A stretch of DNA of 59,873 bases from CAIVAT01 sp964455285 (GTDB lineage: Bacteria; Bacteroidota; Bacteroidia; Bacteroidales; FEN-979), in NCBI GenBank assembly GCA_964455285.1, contig CAYVVG010000019.1, positions 1 through 59,873 of the forward strand, in the 5' to 3' direction. Position 1 is the first letter of the stretch. Each line of letters begins with the position of its first letter. Positions 8,031-19,000 of this stretch are shown here, piece after piece. The notes beneath the pieces were generated by a model. The model saw nothing but the letters and a program-made list of their open reading frames with translations, had not been told where the DNA came from and searched no databases. The translations under genes and the position numbers were made by a program.

Positions 8031-10009
8031 AATATATTGAAATACAATAATATGAATATGATAATGATAAAGAGAAATGCGTAAAGGATGTAGTGTTGTA
8101 CATACCCGGTTTGCAGCCGGGCGATGCGTTTCAGCGCCGTCATCGCCAGGTCCGTGATCCGGTTCAGGGAATCGTTGATCCGGTCGGCGGGATGTGTGGA
8201 GAAGGTTCGCGGCCCGGGAAAGATCTCCTCCTCATCGGGGGGTTCATACCCGGTCTTACCGCCCATCAACGGTTTGGCCAGCGAGGCAAAGCCGGCCGCC
8301 CACGAGGAGGCCGTGTACTGGTGACGGGCTGTTCCGGCCGTGTACCCGCATCCCCATACCGGCCCTGTCATCGTCCGGCCGGGTCGAACCACTTTTCGCC
8401 GGAGCAGCAGGAGGAGTGCGACGGTGGCCAGCAACAGGATGCCGGCCAGGCTGATCCGCGACAGTGTTTGGGCCAGCGTGGGGATTTCCGGGCCGGGTAC
8501 GAACCGGAAAGCCCGGGAGATCACCGGGAGGAGCGGTTCAAGGAATGCCATCGGCAGCAGTCCGATCATCACCATTCCGAAGGCGATCAGGTACTGGGGC
8601 AGGAGCATCCCCGGGGGCACTTCAGCGGCTCCCGTCCCGGCTTCCGACCTCGGAATCCCCTGAAAAATAACGCCGTATGCTTTTGTAAAACAGAAGATGG
8701 CGAGTCCGCCGATCAGGGTCAGCGCCACCACCGATAGGATGAAGGTGAGCGCATGGTAAGCATTTCCGGCGGCCAGTCCCTTGAAAAGGCCGATATAGAT
8801 GAGCACTTCGGATATGAACCCGTTGAGCGGCGGGAGGCCGCAGATCGCGAGCGAACCGGCGAGGAACAGGGCGGCGGTACCGGGCATGCGCCTGCCAAGT
8901 CCGCCCAGCTTTTCGATATCGAGGGTGTGACAGGCACGGTACACCGAGCCGGCGCCAAAGAAGAGAAGGGATTTGAACAGGGAGTGGTTGAGCACATGAA
9001 GCAATCCCCCCGCAAAACCCAACAGGGCCAGGGGTGGGTTTCCCAATCCCAGTCCCATGACGCCAAGTCCCAGGCCCATCCCGATGATGCCGATATTTTC
9101 AATGCTGTGGTAGGCCAGCAGCTTTTTCAGGTCGTGCTGCACGATCGCCATCATCACGCCCAGTAATCCCGAGATCGCGGAGACTGCCAGCAGGATCCAC
9201 CCGATGGTGAGCAGGTCGGTCTGAATGCAGGCAAGGACCCGGAGGATGCCGAAAATGCCCATTTTGATCATCACCCCCGACATCACTCCCGACACGTGCG
9301 AAGGGGCGGCCGGGTGAGCCCGGGGCAGCCAGGTGTGGAACGGGATGAACCCGGCCTTGATGGCGAACCCGGCAAAGAAAAGGAGGAACAGGGGCAGGTT
9401 AGGATGCCGGACGAAATAGCCCGGAAGGCTCTCGAAGCCGAACACGCCGGTCTCCTTTTCGGCCACCAGGAACGCGATGAGCAGGAAAGCGAGTCCCACG
9501 TGCATCTGCACCAGGTAATTGACCGCCGTTTTCAAAGTCTCCCGTTTTTCCGCTTCGAAGAGAATGAGCAGGAATGAGGATACGGCCATGAGTTCCCAGG
9601 CGATGAGGAAAGCGGTGCCGTCGCGCAGCATCAGCACGCCCAGCATCGACAGGTGCAGCCAGAGATAGCTTAAATAATGGAGGGAGAATGCGGCAGCGCT
9701 GCGGCTGTTCCGATAGGGGTCCAGGTAGCCCCGGGCGTAAAGAAGGCCGGTAAGGACCGTGAAATTGGTCACCAGGATAAAGAAAGCGCTGATCCCGTCG
9801 ATCGTCAGAACGAGGTTGCCGGCCCACCCGTTGAGTAAAATTTCCGCCGGGGAGGTCTCCGGTGCTGCCAGGACACGGAGTGCCGGGATCGACGAGACGA
9901 TCGTGGCCAGCAGGGCCAGTGACAGTGTATACCCGTACCGGATCCGTGACGGGAGAAGGGGGATGAGGAGGGATAGAATGACCGGTGCTGATATGGCGAC
10001 AGGCTCCAT
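8027..10009 (-). CDS. hyfB: HyfB-like antiporter-type membrane subunit (NuoL family), first gene of the Ehr-like operon
   Basis: 660 aa from ATG 10009; an upstream TTG at 10021 in the same frame is less likely. It is a NuoL/HyfB homologue with about 14-16 membrane helices. The Glu of LIAWELMAVSS (TM5), the Lys of AIKAGFIPFHTWLP (TM7) and the Lys of MIKMGIFGILR (TM8 region) are all kept, so a working ion channel is likely. HSIENIGIIGMGLGLG is the broken-helix segment. The C-terminal tail contains ARHQYTASSWAAGF, typical of HyfB. The start lies only 19 bp after a strong terminator hairpin that closes the upstream gene, leaving little room for an ordinary promoter. Confidence 0.9.
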   Translation of the reverse strand: MEPVAISAPVILSLLIPLLPSRIRYGYTLSLALLATIVSSIPALRVLAAPETSPAEILLNGWAGNLVLTIDGISAFFILVTNFTVLTGLLYARGYLDPYRNSRSAAAFSLHYLSYLWLHLSMLGVLMLRDGTAFLIAWELMAVSSFLLILFEAEKRETLKTAVNYLVQMHVGLAFLLIAFLVAEKETGVFGFESLPGYFVRHPNLPLFLLFFAGFAIKAGFIPFHTWLPRAHPAAPSHVSGVMSGVMIKMGIFGILRVLACIQTDLLTIGWILLAVSAISGLLGVMMAIVQHDLKKLLAYHSIENIGIIGMGLGLGVMGLGLGNPPLALLGFAGGLLHVLNHSLFKSLLFFGAGSVYRACHTLDIEKLGGLGRRMPGTAALFLAGSLAICGLPPLNGFISEVLIYIGLFKGLAAGNAYHALTFILSVVALTLIGGLAIFCFTKAYGVIFQGIPRSEAGTGAAEVPPGMLLPQYLIAFGMVMIGLLPMAFLEPLLPVISRAFRFVPGPEIPTLAQTLSRISLAGILLLATVALLLLLRRKVVRPGRTMTGPVWGCGYTAGTARHQYTASSWAAGFASLAKPLMGGKTGYEPPDEEEIFPGPRTFSTHPADRINDSLNRITDLAMTALKRIARLQTGYVQHYILYAFLFIIIIFILLYFNIL

Positions 10010-10028
10010 AGGCGGGTGCAAGGTAAAA

Positions 10029-10065
10029 AAAAACCGGGGTCCGTTGAACGGAGCCCCGGTTTTTA
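10029..10065 (-). terminator. Bidirectional rho-independent terminator after the 4202-aa gene
   Basis: ACCGGGG and CCGTT pair with AACGG and CCCCGGT across a short loop, with A-runs on the left and T-runs on the right, so it can work on both strands. It lies 29 bp beyond the stop of the giant gene and just before the hyfB start. Confidence 0.85.
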
Positions 10066-10093
10066 TTTACGATTGCAGATAATCTCTCAATCT

Positions 10094-13000
10094 CTATCTG
10101 GTTTTCACCAGTTTCAGGGTTTCGACATAATGATCGGCGATCACTTTCACGAAGTACAGGCCTTCCGGCAGTTCGGCAAAACGGAACTCATGGCTCTTTT
10201 CGCCGGCAAACCGTTCGGTCATCACCTTTTCGCCCTTGAGGCTGAACACTTCCACCTTCACGGAACCGAAGATACGGTCTCCCTTCTGGATCAGCGTAAC
10301 GTTGCCGGTCGTTGGGTTCGGGAAGAGCGTGAAGTGGGCCAGTGCGAGATAGGTTTCGGGATCGACCGTTCCGGTACCCGCGATCGTGGTGGCCTTGACC
10401 GCTCCGCAGTAGGTGTCGGACAGGTAAGCCTGGAAATGCGATCCGAGCACGGCGTGGGTTCCCGGCATCAGCTTGATCTTGCCGACCAGGTCGGCGATGA
10501 TCGTCACGTCGGCTCCAGAGGCAACGATGAAGGTGTTGCCGCCGCCTGCCACTGTTACCAGGTTGATGGCGTTGAAGCATTCGGTGCCGGTCACGGTTCC
10601 GGTTACGGTGATCGTGTTGCAGATGTCTCCGTACTGATCCACGGTCCAGCTGCCGGTGGCCGTGGCGGAATAGATGTCGGTCACCGTCACCGTGTAGGTC
10701 CCCGGGTTAAGACCGGTGAGGTCTTCCGTGGTGGCCAGGTTGCTCCAGGCGTAGGTGAAGGGAGCCACACCGCCGTTCACGGTGATGTCGATCGTGCCGT
10801 CGGCGCCGGTCGGACAGCTGGCATTGGTGGCCACGCCGTTTACCGACATCGGGTTGAGGACGTTCACCGTGGCTGTTGCGGAGCCCGGACAACTGTTTGC
10901 TCCCGTGATCGTTGCCGTGTAAATAGTCGTTGTCGTCGGTTTCGCCCAGACTGTCGCCAGATCTTCCCCACCATAGGCAATGGTAGCCGCAGCATCGGAA
11001 TAAAGGGTCGCGGTCGGGGCCCATGTGGTCGTGTTCGGTGTGGCATGCAGGATGAAAGGAATGCCCTGGTTGTAAAGATTCGGATCCGTTCCGCTGTTGA
11101 ACGCCTGCCATTGAGATCCAACCCGCTGAAGGCCATTCCCGGTAATATTTTGCCCGGTTATGGTAATCGGCGGACACCATGGCCCGGATGTCAGGCTTCC
11201 GGATGCGGCAAATTCGACCCAATAGGTGCCCTGTGAAAGGACAAGTCCGAGTGTATTAGCCACAAGCCTCATTATCGGGCGAGCCGTATTTCCGGTAACA
11301 TCTACCCTGTAAATATTGGTGAAACTGGTACTCGACAATCGATTCGTTGTCCAGTCTCCCCAGATAACCTGGCTGCCGGCCACACCCGGGTTACCGTTCC
11401 ATATCCGTACATACAGTGCTGTGAAGGTGGAGGTGGTCGTACTGTTGGTCTGGTAGCTGAAGAACTCCATGAATGCAACATTCATGGTCTCATTAGTCAC
11501 AGTGAAGTCATCGGCCATGCTGTAGTTCGAACTGTAGTTCATGTTTGAGCCGTAGAGTGTCAGCGGGGAGTAGAGGAAGCTTTCGTCCGCACCACCCGAT
11601 CCGGTACTCGGGCTGTTGACCAATGGTCCGTTGTTGTAGGAATAGTCTGAATGGCTTGCCGTTAGTTGTTGGATCTGTCCCGGGCTGATGGTTGAGGTAG
11701 CCGGGGTGATGGTCCCTGCCGCGGTGGCATTGATATCTGCGAAGGTGGTATCCGGTAGCGAAGTACATCCTGCCGCAGTGGCGGTAAAGTAATAGTTGCC
11801 ACGGGCAGAGAACGGCACATTGGGAATCGCCGGGTTCTGCAGGGTGGAGGTAAATCCGTTCGGACCGGTCCAGCTGAAGGTGGTACCGATATCGGTGGTT
11901 CCTGTCAACTGCAGCGTAGCGTTGCTGCACATCGGCCCATTGTTGACGGCGGTTGCCGTCGGAACGGGATTCACCGTCAGCGTGACTGGATTGCTGTACT
12001 GAACCGGGAAACAGGAGTTGATCACCACGTCGTACGATCCTTCATCGAGATCGGTCACGTTGGCCAGGTTCAGCGTGGGGGTCGCCGCGCTCGGGTTGGT
12101 CACGGGGTTGATGTCCACCAGGTCTTTTCGCCACTGGTAGGTCAAATTACCTCCGGTGACATCCACCGTGAAGGAGGCGGGCTGTCCGGTGCACTTGACA
12201 AGCGAAACCGGCTGGTTGTTGATCACAGTTGAGTTTGCCAGGCTCACCGTAACGTTCGCCGTATCGGAACAGCCGTACAGACCGGTCACGACGACAGAAT
12301 AGGGTGTGGTGGCAGTTACGGCCGTTGCCAGCGGGTTAGCGGTTGTTTGCTGACCCGACGGGATAAAGGTAGTCGGCGACCACAGGTAGGTGAACGGGAC
12401 GGCCGGCGGTGTGAAGGTAAAGGTGGCCCCGATGGCCGGAAACACAGTCGCTGACCAGGTACAGGTAGAGGAATTCGTTCCCGCAGTCGTCGTCGACCAG
12501 TCGGTAGTGGTGGTGCGGGTATTCGTGTTGGAGTTATCCGCCAGCCGCAATCCTACCTGACCCGTCTCTGCCGTATTGATCGCGTTGGAGCCATAGATGC
12601 ATTTGATCACATTGCTCCCTTCGAACAACTTGATCTGGATATTCATGTAATTGATCGTCGAGTCGTTGTTATAGGGCCGGTACCTCTTCCATTGGATGGT
12701 AAGTACCTTGCTGCCGGTGGTGCCGGTGGTCAGGAAGCTCAGCTCCGATCCCGGTTTTGCCTGGAGGTCGTTGTTGAACGCGCTGATCAGGTTGGCGAAT
12801 CCGGTAACGGTCGAAGTCGAGATCGCGGTGGAAACGTCATTGGCGATTGTGAACGTTTCATTGCCCAGCACGATGTACCCGTTGGACGACACGGCGAAGT
12901 GATCGAAGATCGTGCTGCCGAACTTGAAGTTGAACCCGATGGGGAAGCCGATATCGGTGGCCGTTCCCGTTACCCCTGTCGTGTTGTTGTTGAACAGTTC

Positions 13001-16000
13001 GTCGTCGTTCGTTGTGGTCCCGAGCACGGTACCACCAACGATTTCCGAATAGGTTCCTGCGGCATAACTGAAGACATAGTCGGGCGCGCTGACCGGAATG
13101 ACCTGGTTGCCCAGCGCCTGCAGTTGCGAGTTGCCTCCGGAACAAACCACCGGCGGGGTCGCCGTGGCAGAAGCAAATACGGCTGGATTGACGGTGACGG
13201 TAGAGGTATCCATATTCACGCAACCATCGCTGATCTTGGTAGCCGTGCAGTAATAAGCAGTCGCACCCAGTGCCGACGATTTAAAGTAAACCGTGCTGGC
13301 ATTGGCCAGGGCCACATAGGGGGTCGTACAGGAAGCGTCGGTGTAGAGATGGGTCACCGGGCTCCACGTGTAGGTGTCGAAATTACTCAGGGTCGAAGTA
13401 ACGCTCATGCTGGTAATGACATCCTGACATACCGCCTGGTTCGCGGTGATCGTCAGCGGCAGCGGCGGGGTGACGGTCACTGCGGCCGCCATCCGGCTTG
13501 ATTCGCAACCCGTCGATACCAGCCAGTTGTAGAAGAAATAATAATAGGTCGTACCTCCCTGTGAATTGATGATGCTTACAATGTCTGGTAGGGTATAAGG
13601 ATAGGCAAGATTTGAATTATCTCTATACAGATTGGTAACCCCACCTGTCCATGCTGTCACCCCAAGACGGTAATCTGCACCGCCGGTAATCGGGAAATTT
13701 AAAACTACTGGCTGAGCAGGGTTGGATGTGGAGTTTGTTCCAATTACATCCACTGTTTTGGACATAATTGCAGTTCCGGATGACGTCCTGAGTTCAATGG
13801 TGACAGTTCCTGCACCCGTGCCGTAGGGGAAAAGATCAACCGTCTGAAGCATAAAATCAGAGAGGGCGGTAAATGTCATGTATGACGAAAGTCCGCCACC
13901 TGTTCCGGCGCCGGGTTCAAGACCTACTTTCCCGACTCTTCCGGTCATCCCGCCAGTGGTGGCGGTAGCCCAGTACGAAGTGGTCGAGGAAATGACCGGT
14001 GTTGTCCAGGGATTCCCTGTGCCGATAGGGCTGCCGCCGGTGCTGGATGCATACCAGTTTACGCTGGCACCTGCACTGACGGATGCCTGCAACTGAACGG
14101 TCCCTATCCCACAACGAGTTGCCGGGGTGGTGCTGAATATCTGCGGATTGTTCACCGCCAGTTGATAATAAGGCTCGGAACAGATCGCGCCGGCCGGCGT
14201 TTTCCGGATCACCGATTTGTAATACTTCTGTGTGCTGATCGTCGCTGTTGTATAGGTAACGTCGGTAGCTCCCGGGATGTCGATATAGGTTATACCATCA
14301 GAAGATTCCTGCCACTGAACCGTCGCGGTTCCGTATCCGGTGGCCGGCGACAGACTCAGCGTGGCACTGCCCGAGACGCAAATTGCTTCCGGAGTCGCCT
14401 GGATAGCGATCAACGGTAACGTGATGATCGTGGAAGAGACGGTATTGGCGCAACCGCTGGCGGTGTTGACCGCCGAACAGGTGTAGGTGGTGGTGGCGCC
14501 GGTAAAGGATTTTACATATACGGTAGCAGCGTTGGTGCCGGCAACGTACGGCGTGGTTGCCGCCGCGTCGGCGTAAAGGTCTGTAACCGGGCTCCAGGTA
14601 TAGGTTTCATAATTGCTTAACGTGGAAGTGACCGACAGCGGAAGAGTCGCACTGTTGCAGATGGTCTGGTCGGGTGTGATCGTCAGGGCCGGCGCAGGGG
14701 TAACCGTGGCAACAACTTCGCTTCGCACACCGGCACACACTACCGTGATCCCGTTGATGATAAATTGCGGTCGCAACGAATACGTTGTCTTATTGGTGGT
14801 GATGTCGCCGCAGATCACGCTTCCTCCCGTTGAGGCAGTCCGGTGAACCTTGATCGTCGAAACATACGACGTATTGTCGGCTAGGCAGGTACGGCTCATC
14901 GTGGCGGTGCTGCCGGGATTCCCGTGACAGATCTCGATCACCAGGTTCGAAACGCCATCCCAGGTAACCGGGGTGGTGAACGACATGGTGTTGATCCCGT
15001 TTACCGGCATATACGATGCATTGGTATACACCGTGGTAAAGGTCGGTGAAACGAAGTTCGACAGGTTGGTCGCTGTGGTGAACCCGATCTTAAGCGAGAA
15101 ATCGATCATGGGCAACGTTCCGGCGCTGGTGATGTTCAGACCCAGGGCCGTCAGGTTTCCCGGGAGGATCCTGGCAGCGGTAAGTTCGGCTGCCGTGATC
15201 AGATGCTGGGTGTGAATGTTGGAATACAAACTGTAGAAGGGATTGGAGTATGTCGCGCTCGTTGTTGCTCCCTCTCCTACCGTTGCGGGGCCGGTCCCGA
15301 GGGTTTCACTGGCCACATAGAAGGAGGTTGTGGAAGAGATTACGGGTGTCGTGAACGGGGAACCTGTCCATAACGGAGATCCTCCCTCCGGACTCTCAAA
15401 CCAGCTCAGGAGTCCCGTGTTTCCGGTCGCCTGCAGCTGAACCGTTCCTGTTCCGCAACGGGTGGCGGGTGTGGTGCTGAGGATCAATGGATTGGTGACC
15501 TGCAAGGAAATGCCTGGCTGGGAACAAATATCACCACCCGGGAATTTCCTGATCACGGCCCTGTAATAGGTCGTCGAATTCAGGGTCGGGGTAGTGTACG
15601 TGGTAGTCGTTGCGCCCGGGATATCCGTAAATACCGAATTATCGGGTGAATTCTGCCACTGGATCGTTCCCGTTCCGTATCCTGTCGCGGGCGACAGGGT
15701 CAGGATGGAACTCCCGCTGACACAGATTCCTCCCGGATTGGCATCGACGGTTGCGGCGGGCATCGTGACGATGGCAGCAGTGTCCTTGTTGACGCAGCCT
15801 GAACCACTGTGGGTGCCGGTGCAGATATACGATGTGACAGCACCGGTGGTTGATTTCACATAAACCGTCGAGGCGTTCGTGCCGGTAGTGTAAGGGGTGG
15901 TCGCAGTCGCGTCAGTGTACAGGTCGGTCACGGGGCTCCAGGTATAGCTGTCAAAATCACCCAGCGTGGATGTCACGGTCAGCGGGAATATCTCCGCGTT

Positions 16001-19000
16001 GCAGATCGTCTGGCCCGGCGTGATGGTGAGGGGCGGCGGGGGGGTGACGGTGGCAATGATCTGAGTACGGTCCGATTCACAGCCGGTCGACATCTTCCAG
16101 TTGTAAAAATAGTAATAGGTGGTGGAAGTGCCTGAGATATAGCCACTGGTTATCGAGCCGTTGGCGCCCAGTGAATAGGGGAATCCTCCGACTGAACTCT
16201 CCCTCACCATGGACGGCGAAGAGATGGCCAGTAACCGGAGTCCGGTACCGGTCGTAACGGGGAAATTGAGGGTAATGGGTTGCGGAGTGGTCAACCCCAA
16301 ACCAGTCACAGTAACTGTTGCCGCTTGCAGTACGGTTCCTGAACTGTTTTGCAATTGGACAACCAGGCTTCCGGTGGCGGAAGCATAAATATCTACGGTT
16401 TGCAAAGTAAAATCACGGTAGGCATCAAATACCAGCCCATATGTAGAAGCGGTGGTTGTGGTTGTTGCGGTGGGTGCAAGACGTGCACCATAGATCGTAC
16501 CTCCCCCCTGGCTTGCCATAACATAGTAGGAGGTGGTTGCCGTAAGTTCGGGGGTGGTCCAGTTTGGCCCGGTACCCAGCGCATTACCTCCCGATGCGGT
16601 GGCGTACCAGGAAATGGTGGCACCGGGATTGGCCGTGGCTGCAAGCTGTACCGTACCAATTCCGCACCGGGTACCCGGCGTGGTGCTCAGGATTTGCGGG
16701 TTGTTTACCGTCATGGTATAGTTGACCTCCGAACATACAGGTCCGCCGGAGCTTTTCCTGACAACAAATTTGTAGTAGCGGGTCGAGGTCAGGGTCGGCG
16801 TCGTGAAGCTGAGGTTGGTGGCTCCTGCAATGTCAGTGAAAGTCACATTATCCGGTGAATCCTGCCATTGCAAACCTGCATCCCCGTATCCGCTCGAAGG
16901 CGAGATCGTCAGGGTGGAATTTCCCGACATGCAGATGGTCGCCGGGGCGGCGCTGAGCGTCGGTACCGGCAGGGTGGTGATGGTGGAGGTGGCCGTATTG
17001 GCGCACAGCGAGGTAAGGTTGTTGGCGGTGCAGGTGTAGGCGGTGGTAACGGCTGTAGCCGACTTTACGTAGAGCAGGGTAGCGTTGGTTCCCGCCACGT
17101 AGGGAGTGGTGCAGGCTGCATCGGTGAACAGGTTGGTGGCCGGGCTCCAGGTGTACGTGTCGTAATCACCCACAACGGAGGTGACCCGGATCTGCAGGAT
17201 CTCACTGTTGCAGATGGTCTGCGTCGGAGTGATCGTGAGGGCAGGCGGCGGGGTCACCGTGGCGACTACCTCCTTGCGGGCGCTGGAACACACGGTGCCG
17301 ACGAAACCTCCCAACTGCATATTGGCCCGATAAGTGTTCGTGCCGTTAGTTGTTGGGGCCGTCATGGTGCACCCCGTCATTTCGTCCGCATACCCGTAAT
17401 GGTGGTAAGTACCAGAAGTCGTAGTATAGTAAACACTCGACCCGGTACTATAGTCCAGGTTGTCAAAGCACACTTGAATGATGATATTGGAGGTGCCGTT
17501 CCAATTGAAGGGGGTGGTAAATGTAAGTGTCTGCCAACCGGTCCCGGCTGGGGTATAAGCAGGATTCGTATAAACCGTTGTTTCCGTCGTTTCGAAAGAT
17601 GTGGACAGGGAAGTAAGCGACGTGTGTCCCATTGAAACTGTAAATCCCGACATGGCAGGGCTTCCTACCGAATACAGGTTGAAAGCCAGCGATGTAATAT
17701 TGCCTGCTGAAAGGCCTGCTGCGGTGAGTTCCGAAGCTAGGACCAGGATCTGATGTCTCCCGTCTTCATACAGAGTACAGTACGGTGTGTAAGAGGAGGT
17801 ACTGGAATTGGATGTTCCCGTGCCAATAGTGACGACCCCTGGTGCGCCGACCATTTTCTCGGCGGCAGCATAAAAGGAGGTCGTTGTATTGATAGTCGGA
17901 GTGGTGAACAACGTACCTGTCCCGAGGAAGGTGCCGCCAATCGGTGCGGAATACCAGTTGACGGTCGTTCCGGCGCTGCCGGTAGCCTGGAGATCGACGG
18001 TTCCGGTTCCGCAGCGGGTTCCCGGCGTGGTGCTGACGACCGAGTTGGCGAAGGTCAGCTGTACGGGGGTGGAGATCGTCGTGGAAGGTCCGTTCAGGCA
18101 GGTCACTGCGCACTGGTAATAAAGCGGAGCGGCTGGGGTGGTGGTGAACACCGGGAAAAGGGCTCCGTCGATATTGGTGTAGGTGCTGCCGTTGGCCGAA
18201 CTCTGCCACTGGTAATGAACGCCGGTACCCGATACCGGGGACTGGAGCGACAGGGTGACGGGACTCCCGAGGCAGAGGCTGGTGGTGGAGGCAACGGTGT
18301 TGCCCGGGGCCGGCGGATTCGTGCACGTGAAGGCAGTCTTTCCCTGAAATTCGTCAGCGCCCAGGTCGGGAGTGCTTGCATTCCGCGCCTCACCGTCATA
18401 GTCGGTCGTGACCATGGCAACCGGCACCCCGCTGCTTTCGCATACAGAGGAAGAGGTGTTGTGAAGGTGCATATTGTAATATCCCGGGGTGATGTTCTCA
18501 AACGGCGGAAGTTCGGTGACCGACGAGAACTCCTTCGGGGTGACCAGGGCCTGGTAGGCTGGCAGGGTTTGCATGGCATTTGTCCCGTCGTAAAAGATCA
18601 GATTTTTGGGTCCCGTCGTACCAGCCCAGTAAAGGTTGTTATCGACAATCCCCAGGTTGGCGAGCGAGGTCGATGATTTGTAGAAGGCCGCTGCCACTAC
18701 CCCGCTGTCAATGTTGCAGTTGTTCACAAAAACATTGTTGAGCAGGTTGATGGTGGAGGGAGTGGTGCTCACATAAAGGGCTGCACTCCGGTTCAATCCC
18801 ACTTTCGAAACGTAATCCAGATATACGGTGTTGTGATATACGTTGGCCGTGGTACCGCCACCGAAGGCCAGGGCCCTGACGCTGGGAGTCCCCGACGCGG
18901 AGTCGGCCTTGACATCGTATATGATATTATTGTAAATGTTGTTGGTCACACCGCCGGATGAGTACAACCCGTAAGCGACATAGGTGCCGGCACGGGCGTA

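Noticed and set aside
8093..8737. Plus-strand open frames opposite the Ehr-like operon
   Set aside because: They are shadows of highly conserved membrane genes on the minus strand and show no domain.
12692..13501. Long plus-strand open frames inside the giant T9SS genes, for example 12692-13501 and 16868-17635
   Set aside because: They are antisense to long repetitive Thr/Gly/Val-rich coding sequence, are rich in Gly/Arg/His, have no recognisable domains, and follow from low stop-codon density.
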